7,043 nt of DNA from Planctomycetota bacterium (GTDB taxonomy: Bacteria; Planctomycetota; Phycisphaerae; Phycisphaerales; SM1A02). Both the position numbers and the translations under genes were made by a program. Within the stretch, counting starts at the first letter, position 1. Each line of letters starts with the position of its first letter. Under the pieces are notes generated by a model. That model did not search any database. It worked only from the letters and a program-made list of their open reading frames with translations, and had not been told where the DNA came from. Positions 1 to 5,708 of the stretch are shown piece after piece. The DNA lies in assembly GCA_022567855.1 (NCBI GenBank), contig JADFGE010000157.1, forward strand, positions 1 through 7,043, in the 5' to 3' direction.

Positions 1-302
1 AGGATGTGCCTGAAGAAATCGGGGTGATCGAACTCGCCACCTTTATCAATCCCGCCGGGCTGAAACAGATCGGCGAAAACCTGTATCTCCCCAGTGCCGC
101 TTCGGGCACCGCGGAGCTCGGTTTGCCGAACGAAAACGGACGGGGCAGCATACTGCAGGGGATGCTCGAAAGCTCCAACGTCGATCCCGTCAAGGAACTT
201 GTCAACCTCATCCGCACCCAGCGCGCCTTCGAGCTCAACAGCCAGTCGATCCAGGCCGCCGACGAAGTCCTCCAGAAACTCGGGAACTTGAGACGATTCT
301 AA
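1..302 (+). CDS. flgG: Flagellar distal rod protein FlgG, C-terminal part (5' end outside window)
   Basis: FlgG forms the distal rod of the flagellar basal body, the shaft that crosses the periplasm and joins the hook. The reading frame is open to the left edge (first full codon at 3), so only about the last 100 residues are present; FlgG is usually about 260 residues. A GTG at 6 is an internal codon, not a start. Visible family traits are the FINPAGL..IGENLYL segment, the short Gly/Asn-rich turn (NENGRGSILQG), and the conserved C-terminal rod/hook motif LESSNVDPVKELVNLIRTQRAFELNSQSIQAADE, which builds the inner coiled-coil wall. This C-terminus is shared with FlgF, FlgE and FlgC. The NPAGL and ENLYL wording and the following flgA and flgH favour FlgG. 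The gene stops at TAA (300-302), 39 bp before flgA, probably in the same transcript. Confidence 0.93.
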   Translation, partial: DVPEEIGVIELATFINPAGLKQIGENLYLPSAASGTAELGLPNENGRGSILQGMLESSNVDPVKELVNLIRTQRAFELNSQSIQAADEVLQKLGNLRRF

Positions 303-310
303 AATAAGAA

Positions 311-327
311 GGCATTAGGCATTAGGC
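311..327. repeat. Short tandem repeat, GGCATTA x 2.4, in the flgG-flgA gap
   Basis: The 7-bp unit GGCATTA occurs at 311-317 and 318-324, followed by GGCA. It lies between the flgG stop and the flgA ribosome-binding region. No function is evident. It could be a slippage-prone spacer or a scrap of a dispersed repeat. Confidence 0.5.
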
Positions 328-334
328 ACGAAGT

Positions 335-338
335 AGGA
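335..338 (+). promoter_or_regulatory. Shine-Dalgarno-like AGGA before flgA
   Basis: AGGA lies three bases before the ATG at 342. The spacing is shorter than the usual 5-9 bases. It also sits 15 bases before the in-frame ATG at 354, so it supports the 342 start only modestly. Confidence 0.4.
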
Positions 339-341
339 AAG

Positions 342-1454
342 ATGAAGTACGCGATGAACGAATGGCAAGGCAGGTTCCGGCGGCCCGGCGGCGGCGGCGC
401 GTTGATGACTATGGTCTTCATCGCGAGCACGGGGTTCGCAGACGAGATCGCGCTGAAAGGATCGGTTCGACTCCGCGACGACGATCAGGTCGTTCGACTC
501 GGCCACATCGCCGAGCTGACCGGCCCGTTCGCCGAACGCTTGGCCGACACCCCGATCGCCGAAGCGCCACAGGGCGACGAGGTGCTCGAACTGTCCGTCC
601 GGGAGGTTCGCCACACTCTGGATGAGGCCGGCGCGCATTGGGGCAAGGTGCAGCTCAACGGCCGACGCGTCGTGGTTCGGCCGCACTACGCCGGCGACGC
701 ACATCCTCCCCTGGCCATGGCGGCTACGTCGATCGACAAGGCGCCCCGGCAAGCCACCCACCGACCGGCCGCCGCTGCCGCCGCCGACTCTTACGATTAC
801 GCTGCCGATCTGGTTGATCGACACACGCTACGGGGTAGTGTCGCGGCGATCGTCGCCCGGGGTCTGGGCGTCGAGCCGAGCGAGCTTCGTCTCGTGTTTG
901 ACCGTCGAGACGTCGAGCTGCTCAACACGAGCCTGGATGCGTTTCGTTTCGAGATTCAGCCGTTGAGCAGCCTGCACAGCGACCGCATCGAGCTTCTGGT
1001 GCGGGCATGGTCCGCAGGCCGGATCCATCACAAACAGTCGCTGACCGTGCGCCCCAGCCTTCACATGGATACGGTGGTCCTTCGCCGCGACATCCCGCGC
1101 GGAACCATGCTGCACGATGACGATCTCGCCGTCGAGGCGCGGTGGCTACCGCCGACCGCGGCCGACCGGCTGGCCACGTTGGTCGAGGCGGTCGGACGAG
1201 TTGCCTCGGGCAGGCTACGCAGCGGCAATGTGCTGCGAAAATCAGATATCGCCCGGCAATTCGTGATCAAACGTGGGGATCGCGTCATGGTGCGGTGCAT
1301 CGTCGGCGGGATCGTGATCAGCCTTGAAGCCGAAGCGCGCGGCGGCGGGGCCGAAGGCGACACCATCGAGCTGCGCAAGCTCGGCGAGCGCGATACGTTC
1401 ATCGCCACGGTGACCGGACCACACGCGGCGGTACTTGATCTGAATCGCTCGTGA
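342..1454 (+). CDS. flgA: Flagellar basal body P-ring formation protein FlgA
   Basis: FlgA is a periplasmic chaperone needed to assemble FlgI into the P-ring. The 370-residue product has an N-terminal export signal: a basic start (KYAMNEWQGRFRR), a hydrophobic core at about 20-32, and a likely cleavage after A33 (TGFA|DE). The middle (about 35-240) is weakly conserved, with an Ala-rich stretch at 143-148. The C-terminus is diagnostic: an SAF-type domain at about 243-303 (VVLRRDIPRGTMLHDDDL..., VGRVASGRLRSGNVLRKSDI), followed by the FlgA terminal beta domain at about 304-367 (VIKRGDRVMVRC, VISLEAEARGGGAEGDTIELR). It is longer than the E. coli protein (about 219 residues), and the extra length is N-terminal. 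It lies 39 bp after flgG and 22 bp before flgH, consistent with one operon. The ATG at 342 was chosen because it gives the full signal peptide; ATG 354 is a possible alternative. Confidence 0.9.
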   Translation: MKYAMNEWQGRFRRPGGGGALMTMVFIASTGFADEIALKGSVRLRDDDQVVRLGHIAELTGPFAERLADTPIAEAPQGDEVLELSVREVRHTLDEAGAHWGKVQLNGRRVVVRPHYAGDAHPPLAMAATSIDKAPRQATHRPAAAAAADSYDYAADLVDRHTLRGSVAAIVARGLGVEPSELRLVFDRRDVELLNTSLDAFRFEIQPLSSLHSDRIELLVRAWSAGRIHHKQSLTVRPSLHMDTVVLRRDIPRGTMLHDDDLAVEARWLPPTAADRLATLVEAVGRVASGRLRSGNVLRKSDIARQFVIKRGDRVMVRCIVGGIVISLEAEARGGGAEGDTIELRKLGERDTFIATVTGPHAAVLDLNRS

Positions 1455-1476
1455 AAACACCCTGATCGGGACAGCC

Positions 1477-2217
1477 ATGAACCATCCAAACGCTAGCATC
1501 GTAACGACGACCTTCCTGCTCTTGTCGACCTCAATCGTGATCGCCGGGACGACCGACGAGTCTCAGTCCACACCAGGCACGACCACGAGCTCGCTTCTGG
1601 TCAAGGCCCAGGCGAACCCGCCCGCGCCGGTCGATGGAGCGGATGAGCCGCATGCGCTTCGCGATGTCAGTCTGTTCGCCATCGAGGAGGCGAAACCGCC
1701 CACGTTCCAAAAGCACGACTTGATCCAGATTGTCGTGCGCGAAACCTCGCGAGCCAGGAGCAAGCAAAAGCTGAAGTCTGAGAAGGAATACGATCTCACC
1801 GGCCAAATCTCAGCGTGGCCCAATCTGACTTTGCGCAATCTGCTGGACCTTCGCATCGGGGCTGGAGGCACGACCGACCTGCCTCGGCTTGGCCTCAATT
1901 TCGAAAACGAGTTCCAGGGCAAAGGCGACTACGAGCGGCGCGACGACTTCACCGCTCGAATCACGGCCGAGGTGATCGAAGTCCTTCCCAACGGAAACCT
2001 CGTCCTCGAAGCCCGCAGCCGGATCCAGATGGATGAGGAAGTCTCGACGATGAAGGTGACCGGGACCTGTAGCCCGGACGCCGTCACGCCCGCCAACACT
2101 GTCTTCTCAAGCAACCTGCACGACTTAAAGATCGAAAAGATAAACACCGGCGAACTGAAGAAAGCTAATCAAAAGGGGTTCCTCTCCAAGCTCCTCGACG
2201 CCGTGTTTTCGTTCTAG
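1477..2217 (+). CDS. flgH: Flagellar L-ring protein FlgH, without a lipobox
   Basis: FlgH forms the L-ring, the bushing that carries the flagellar rod through the outer membrane. The 246-residue product has family landmarks in order: the HDLIQIVVRETSRARSKQK segment (79-98), the NFENEFQGKGDYERRDDFTARITAEVIEVLPNGNLVLEARSRIQ core (141-184), the TGTCSPDAVTPANTVFSSNLHDLKIE block (195-220, where classical proteins read roughly GVVRPxDIxxxNTVxS), and a GFLSKLLDAVFSF end. The N-terminus has a hydrophobic stretch (about 8-23) ending VIA|GT, with no Lys or Arg before it and no lipobox Cys. The only cysteine is C198. It is therefore predicted to be a signal peptidase I substrate, unlike the lipoprotein FlgH of enterobacteria. 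It starts 22 bp after flgA. Its TAG stop lies at the left edge of the inserted element described at 2217-2521. Confidence 0.9.
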   Translation: MNHPNASIVTTTFLLLSTSIVIAGTTDESQSTPGTTTSSLLVKAQANPPAPVDGADEPHALRDVSLFAIEEAKPPTFQKHDLIQIVVRETSRARSKQKLKSEKEYDLTGQISAWPNLTLRNLLDLRIGAGGTTDLPRLGLNFENEFQGKGDYERRDDFTARITAEVIEVLPNGNLVLEARSRIQMDEEVSTMKVTGTCSPDAVTPANTVFSSNLHDLKIEKINTGELKKANQKGFLSKLLDAVFSF

Positions 2218-2293
2218 AGCGGTTTCAATGATCTTGTAGCGTCACGCCAGGGCAGGAACGGGACCACGTCGCGACCTCAAAACCGATGGTATC

Positions 2294-2306
2294 CCGATTC
2301 AATCGG
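2294..2306. repeat. Small palindrome CCGATT-C-AATCGG
   Basis: A perfect 6-bp stem with a one-base centre lies inside the element after flgH. A closely related palindrome lies at 6465-6481. It may be a dispersed repeat; no function is shown. Confidence 0.4.
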
Positions 2307-2326
2307 AACCTCGCCCATGCCAATAT

Positions 2327-2429
2327 CCAGTGGCACGGGCATCCTGCCCGTGCAGATGTCACGCCATGATAAGTCGCACGGGCAAGTCTCCATAGGCGAC
2401 TCGCCGAGGCGAGATGCCCGTGCCACCGG
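2327..2429. repeat. Nested palindromic repeat built on GCACGGGCA / TGCCCGTGC
   Basis: The 9-mer GCACGGGCA appears at 2333-2341 and 2376-2384, and its complement at 2345-2353 and 2415-2423. The first pair makes a hairpin with a 9-bp stem and 3-base loop (2333-2353). The second pair encloses an inner hairpin CTCGCC-GA-GGCGAG (2400-2413). The outer ends 2327-2342 and 2414-2429 are inverted copies matching at 15 of 16 bases, so the whole block can also fold as one large cruciform. From memory, GGCACGGGCATCxTGCCCGTG palindromes are common between genes in Planctomycetota; I could not verify copy number here. Sitting between convergent flgH and trpS, it could also act as a transcription barrier, but there is no T-tract. 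Confidence 0.65.
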
Positions 2430-2533
2430 AGCCGCGCCGATCGATCCGTCGGGACCGGCAAATGTATCGTGGCGCCAGACGACCAGCGCATGCAGCCGCT
2501 ACGTCTTCATTGAAACTGCTCTAGAAGACCACT

Positions 2534-2546
2534 GGGTCGGAGACCC
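2534..2546. repeat. Short inverted repeat GGGTC-GGA-GACCC
   Basis: A 5-bp perfect stem with a 3-base loop lies between the element and the 3' end of trpS. It could be a weak terminator on either strand, but no T-run follows. The rest of 2524-2578 shows nothing recognisable. Confidence 0.3.
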
Positions 2547-2578
2547 GTCGCTAAACGTCTCGATGCCCTAGCGCCTTC

Positions 2579-3652
2579 TCATCGGTACCGCACTTCCCGC
2601 TCGAAGAACCCAAGCCGCGCCGCTTCTTTAGCCAGCGCCAGCGTCTGCTCGGTTACTGCGATCGCGTGAGCGCAGCCGGATTTGAGAATATCCAGAATCG
2701 TGTCGTCATTGCCTTCGTACTGCGCACGGCGCTGTCGCATCGGCTCGAGAAGCTTGTTGATCGCCTCGGCCACCTCTTGCTTGATGTGACCGTCGCCGAT
2801 GTTGTCGCCGCGGGCATAACGATCCTTCAGCTCGGCCACGCGGTCCTCGTCCTCGATGAAACACTCGACGTACTGAAAGAGCACGTTGGTCGGATCGCCC
2901 GGCTCAGTGGGGCTTTGCCGACCCGTGTATAGTTTTCCGACCTTCTTGCGGATCTGTTTTTCGGTATCGGTGATGAAAATGGCGTTCCCCAACGACTTGC
3001 TCATCTTCTGCTTGCCGTCGTACCCCATCAGCTTGCCGACGGTCCCGACGTCCGCGACAGGAATCGGGAACACGCCGCCGAGCTTGACGTGATCAGCGTC
3101 GTCTGCTTGATCCGACACACGGCAGTACATCTGATTGAACCGGCGGGCGACCTCCCGCGTCAGCTCGAGGTGCGGCACCTGGTCCTCGCCCACCGGCACG
3201 GCGTGGGCGCGAAACGCCAGAATGTCTGCCGTCTGCCCCACCACGTACAGCGGAAACCCGAAGCTGTAGGTCTCGCCCAATCCCTTGACCTTGATCTCCT
3301 CCTTCAACGTGGGGTTGCGCATCACCCGGTTGAAAGGCAGCAGCATCGCGAACAGATACGTCAGCTCCGAGATGGCCGGGACTTCCGTCTGAATGACAAA
3401 GGATGATTTGTCGGGATCGACCCCCATCGCCAGTTGGTCGCGAACGATCTCGATGCAGTCTCGGCGAATCTCGTCCGGCTCATTGGCCCGGGTCGTAAAG
3501 GCGTGCATGTTCGCGATGAGGAAGAAGCACTCGTAGGTGTCCTGGAGCTCGATGCGGCGCTTCACCGAGCCCACGTAATGCCCAAGGTGCAACTGCCCGG
3601 TCGGCGTGTCGCCGGTGAGAATGCGCGGCTTGGTCGAGGCGTTAGGACTCAT
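2579..3652 (-). CDS. trpS: Tryptophan--tRNA ligase (TrpRS)
   Basis: This cytoplasmic class I aminoacyl-tRNA synthetase activates tryptophan with ATP and charges tRNA-Trp. The 357-residue product has the class I signatures: ILTGDTPTGQLHLGHYVGS, with the HIGH-like HLGH at residues 22-25, and KMSKS at 216-220. Between them are typical TrpRS segments: the RNPTLKEEI strip (112-120), the VVGQTADILAF and VPVGEDQVPHLELTREVARRFN tryptophan/dimer region (about 137-172), and the PGDPTNVLFQYVE linker to the helical C-terminal domain. The length matches full-length bacterial TrpRS (about 330-360). The TGDxPTGxLHLGHYVGS form resembles the second bacterial TrpRS group more than the E. coli GxQPTGxLxLGNY form. 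The ATG at 3652 has no Shine-Dalgarno sequence upstream. It follows the protease gene on the same strand by 60 bp, so cotranscription is possible. Confidence 0.96.
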   Translation of the reverse strand: MSPNASTKPRILTGDTPTGQLHLGHYVGSVKRRIELQDTYECFFLIANMHAFTTRANEPDEIRRDCIEIVRDQLAMGVDPDKSSFVIQTEVPAISELTYLFAMLLPFNRVMRNPTLKEEIKVKGLGETYSFGFPLYVVGQTADILAFRAHAVPVGEDQVPHLELTREVARRFNQMYCRVSDQADDADHVKLGGVFPIPVADVGTVGKLMGYDGKQKMSKSLGNAIFITDTEKQIRKKVGKLYTGRQSPTEPGDPTNVLFQYVECFIEDEDRVAELKDRYARGDNIGDGHIKQEVAEAINKLLEPMRQRRAQYEGNDDTILDILKSGCAHAIAVTEQTLALAKEAARLGFFEREVRYR

Positions 3653-3712
3653 GGGGTGCGTACTGTAACAAGCAATCGCGTCAGCGGGAGCAGTCCCGCG
3701 CCAAACACCAGA

Positions 3713-4705
3713 TCACGATCCTGTGCCGACCGTCAGCCATGCAAGCAGCAAGTTCGTGAGATTAAACGCCGCGTGCATCACGATCGACGCCGACAATCGA
3801 CCCGTCTTTTCGTAGACCCATCCAAATCCGATCGACAGGACAAACAGCGCCAGCAGCCCATCGACCGACGATACTGCGCCCAGGTGGACGAGTGTGAAGA
3901 GAACACTCGTGGTCAAGATGGCCGGCCAGCGTCGCATACCTGCACCCACCAGCGCCTGCTGCACGATTCCGCGATAGAGCACTTCCTCGTACACCGGCGC
4001 ACCCACCACGACCAAGGCAATCGTCAGGTAGAGCCACACATCCACCGGACTTTCCACGAGCTGCGCTAGCAGTGTGTGGCCAATCGGATCGGGCGCCTTA
4101 CCCGTCAGGACCTCGATGACAAACCCGGCCGCAAACGCAACGCAATTGACGATGGGCCAAAACAACAGCAGTGCGACTACCCCGATCAACGCAGCCCGTG
4201 GTATCCCGTAGCGGCGTGCCCGAGCTGACCGCTTCGCGCGGACCACCAGCCAGACGAAGGCTGCCAGAATGATTCCTTGTGCGGCGTAGGACCCCAGCTG
4301 AAGGCGTCCTGAATCGGCCAACGACATCGCAGCGCCGTCTGCTGAAGTTAGATCAATTCCAAACAGCCACCCCGCCGCCTGAGCGCCCAGTCTACCCAGC
4401 CCTAGCATCACCATGCCCATCGCGAGCCCAGCGACCGGCGACAATGTACTGAGCTGGGACCTGACAGCCCCCCAGCGATACCACCGCCGCCAGAAGAACA
4501 GCCCGACCGCGGCCGCTCCCGCGCCGAGATAGACCCAGTTCAGAACTTCAAGCGGGGCGGGATCGACGGCCGACGAGTCCTGAGTCACGATTGCCGCCGT
4601 CTCTGCACCTTCAGTTGTCTGCTGCGCGGCGAAAGCGGAACCGGTAACGACCGCTGCGAGTAGGATAACTCCGAACACCATGACCACCGTCCTGGACAAC
4701 ATCAT
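3713..4705 (-). CDS. CPBP-family (Abi/Rce1-like) intramembrane metalloprotease
   Basis: This is a multi-pass membrane protein with the three CPBP motifs of Rce1/Abi-type glutamate intramembrane proteases. Numbering from the start used here (330 residues), they are EEVLYRG (E240, E241, R245), FTLVH (F270, H274), and HAAFN (H311, N315). These provide the catalytic Glu and the His/Asn residues. N-terminal to them are a signal-like helix (about 3-27, ending AFA|AQQ), a Thr/Ser/Glu-rich periplasmic-type linker, and several hydrophobic spans (about 58-72, 90-115, 140-156, 172-198, 224-238). The substrate is unknown; bacterial members are linked variously to bacteriocin self-immunity or protein processing, and neither is shown here. 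The start is uncertain. ATG 4705 or 4702 gives a signal peptide with an Arg, while ATG 4681 has a better ribosome-binding site but no basic residue. A much longer frame to a TTG at 4921 lies antisense to trpC and is unlikely. trpS follows 60 bp downstream. Confidence 0.85.
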   Translation of the reverse strand: MMLSRTVVMVFGVILLAAVVTGSAFAAQQTTEGAETAAIVTQDSSAVDPAPLEVLNWVYLGAGAAAVGLFFWRRWYRWGAVRSQLSTLSPVAGLAMGMVMLGLGRLGAQAAGWLFGIDLTSADGAAMSLADSGRLQLGSYAAQGIILAAFVWLVVRAKRSARARRYGIPRAALIGVVALLLFWPIVNCVAFAAGFVIEVLTGKAPDPIGHTLLAQLVESPVDVWLYLTIALVVVGAPVYEEVLYRGIVQQALVGAGMRRWPAILTTSVLFTLVHLGAVSSVDGLLALFVLSIGFGWVYEKTGRLSASIVMHAAFNLTNLLLAWLTVGTGS

Positions 4706-5507
4706 TGCCCGCAAGCGGATCGAGGTCGCCAAGGCCAAGTCCGTCACCCCGCTGGATACCCTGCGGGCCCGTGTCGCGGAGCGGGGTCGCCCGCGAAACT
4801 TTTTCGCGGCCGTCGTCAACCAGCGCCCGCGGCGCAACACCCGCGTTATCGCCGAGATCAAGAAGCGCAGTCCGTCGGCAGGCACGATCCGCCGCGATTT
4901 CGACCACATCGACATCGCCAAACAATATCACGAGGCGGGCGCCGCCGCGATTTCATGCCTCACCGACGAGCAGGACTTCGGCGGTCATCTCGGGTATATC
5001 CATCAGATCCGAGACGCCGTCCCCCTGCCCGTGCTGCGCAAGGACTTTATCGTCGATCAATATCAGGTGTGGGAGTCGCGGGCCGCCGGCGCCGACGCCG
5101 TCCTTCTCATCGCCGACGTGCTCGAGGAGAGCGAGCTCGTGGATATGGCCATCCTCGCCCGCGAGCTGAACATGACCACCCTCATCGAAGCGCACGACGT
5201 TGAACGGCTGCTCAAGATCCGCCATTACGTCGGCTTCCCACATGCCGGCTACTCGCTTCTGGGCATCAACAACCGCGACCTCAAAACGATGAAGACGGAC
5301 ATCTCCCACACGTTCCGCATGTTGGAGTTCATCGAAGACCGGAAAGTCGTGGTGTGCGAGAGCGGCATCAGCTCCGCCGCTGATCTCGCCCGGCTCCGCC
5401 AGCGCGGCGTGAACATCGTTCTGGTCGGCGAGCATCTGCTGCGCCAGCCCAATCCCGGCGATGCGCTTCGCCAACTGCTCGGGCAAGGTACGGATCCTGA
5501 TATTTGA
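4680..5507 (+). CDS. trpC: Indole-3-glycerol-phosphate synthase
   Basis: TrpC converts 1-(o-carboxyphenylamino)-1-deoxyribulose 5-phosphate to indole-3-glycerol phosphate, the fourth step from chorismate to tryptophan. The 275-residue TIM barrel shows all expected active-site elements: IAEIKKRSPSAG (E59, K61), LTDEQDFGG (95-102), VLRKDFIVDQYQ (catalytic-type K121), TLIEAHD (E170), GINNRDL (N197), CESGIS (E227, S228) and the phosphate-binding VLVGEHLLR near 247-255. The opening MTTVLDNIIARKRIEVA matches the usual TrpC N-terminus and fixes the ATG at 4680. Only a weak, distant AGGA (4662-4665) precedes it. It is monofunctional and has no trpD, trpF, trpB or trpA beside it, so the pathway genes are dispersed. 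A short extension (about 182-191) precedes GINNRD compared with typical sequences. The start codon overlaps the divergent protease start region, so its promoter must lie inside that gene. Confidence 0.96.
   Translation: MTTVLDNIIARKRIEVAKAKSVTPLDTLRARVAERGRPRNFFAAVVNQRPRRNTRVIAEIKKRSPSAGTIRRDFDHIDIAKQYHEAGAAAISCLTDEQDFGGHLGYIHQIRDAVPLPVLRKDFIVDQYQVWESRAAGADAVLLIADVLEESELVDMAILARELNMTTLIEAHDVERLLKIRHYVGFPHAGYSLLGINNRDLKTMKTDISHTFRMLEFIEDRKVVVCESGISSAADLARLRQRGVNIVLVGEHLLRQPNPGDALRQLLGQGTDPDI
4690..4693 (-). promoter_or_regulatory. Shine-Dalgarno-like AGGA for an alternative protease-gene start
   Basis: On the minus strand AGGA lies eight bases before the ATG at 4681-4679. This supports 4681 as a possible start of the CPBP gene (322 residues). 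It lies within the first codons of trpC on the other strand. Confidence 0.35.
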
Positions 5508-5575
5508 CAACGTCTATTGATGCCTGCAAATACGATGTTCGATGCCTGCCTTCCGTCCGTCCGTATCTTTCCTAG

Positions 5576-5619
5576 CCGCGCATGAATATGTGCGGTCGCC
5601 CGCGGATATGCATCCGCGG
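5576..5619. promoter_or_regulatory. Two tandem hairpins between trpC and the glycosyltransferase gene
   Basis: Hairpin one pairs 5576-5583 (CCGCGCAT) with 5588-5595 (ATGTGCGG): 8 pairs including one G-T, with loop GAAT. Four bases later, hairpin two pairs 5600-5607 (CCGCGGAT) perfectly with 5612-5619 (ATCCGCGG), with loop ATGC. No T-run follows on either strand, so they are not classical intrinsic terminators. GCCGCG at 5575-5580 can also pair with CGCGGC at 5615-5620, giving an alternative fold. They may end trpC transcripts, mark the 5' leader of the next gene, or be repeats. The rest of 5508-5708 holds CCGT x3 (5553-5564) and a direct repeat GATGCCTGC (5519-5527, 5541-5549), with no clear promoter. 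Confidence 0.45.
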
Positions 5620-5708
5620 CTGGTACGATCGACCTCGTCGAACATTGCCAACACAGGACTCCATAGCCGCTGACCGCCGAAAGCTCTTGCCTCCTACCAT
5701 CCTCAACG

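Larger units (their letters stand above)
2217..2521. mobile_element. Candidate MITE-like non-autonomous element with terminal inverted repeats
   Basis: The left end starts GAGCGGTTTCAATGA (2217-2231). The right end finishes with the complement of GAGCAGTTTCAATGA (2507-2521), so 14 of 15 terminal bases match. Including the flanks, 2212-2241 and 2497-2526 match inversely at 25 of 30 positions. TA sits immediately outside each end (2215-2216 and 2522-2523), within CTAG on both sides. This fits a TA target duplication (Tc1/IS630 type) or a YTAR-like one (IS5 type). There is no convincing gene inside; the interior is made of smaller palindromes. Removing the element with one TA leaves flgH ending in TTC TAG AAG, so the stop codon survives. 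Mobility is inferred from structure only, and the transposase family is unknown. Because the flanking TTCTAGA is itself palindromic, the exact boundary is ambiguous by a few bases. Confidence 0.55.

Noticed and set aside
2317..2571. Small open frames on both strands inside the flgH-trpS gap
   Set aside because: They run through palindromic repeats and have no ribosome-binding site or recognisable protein features.
3434..4069. 211-codon open frame on the plus strand
   Set aside because: It is antisense to the trpS start and to the catalytic motifs of the CPBP protease. Its Arg/His/Gln-rich composition is typical of a shadow frame.
4600..4680. trp leader peptide, attenuator or T-box ahead of trpC
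   Set aside because: The upstream sequence is coding for the divergent protease. I see no Trp-codon-rich leader frame and no terminator-type hairpin with a T-run.
4706..4921. N-terminal extension of the CPBP protease to a TTG codon
   Set aside because: It would overlap trpC by about 240 bases, adds basic sequence ahead of an obvious signal-like helix, and starts at TTG without a ribosome-binding site.
5620..5708. Promoter for the glycosyltransferase gene
   Set aside because: A TTGCCA at 5645-5650 resembles a -35 box, but no matching -10 sequence appears at the right spacing.
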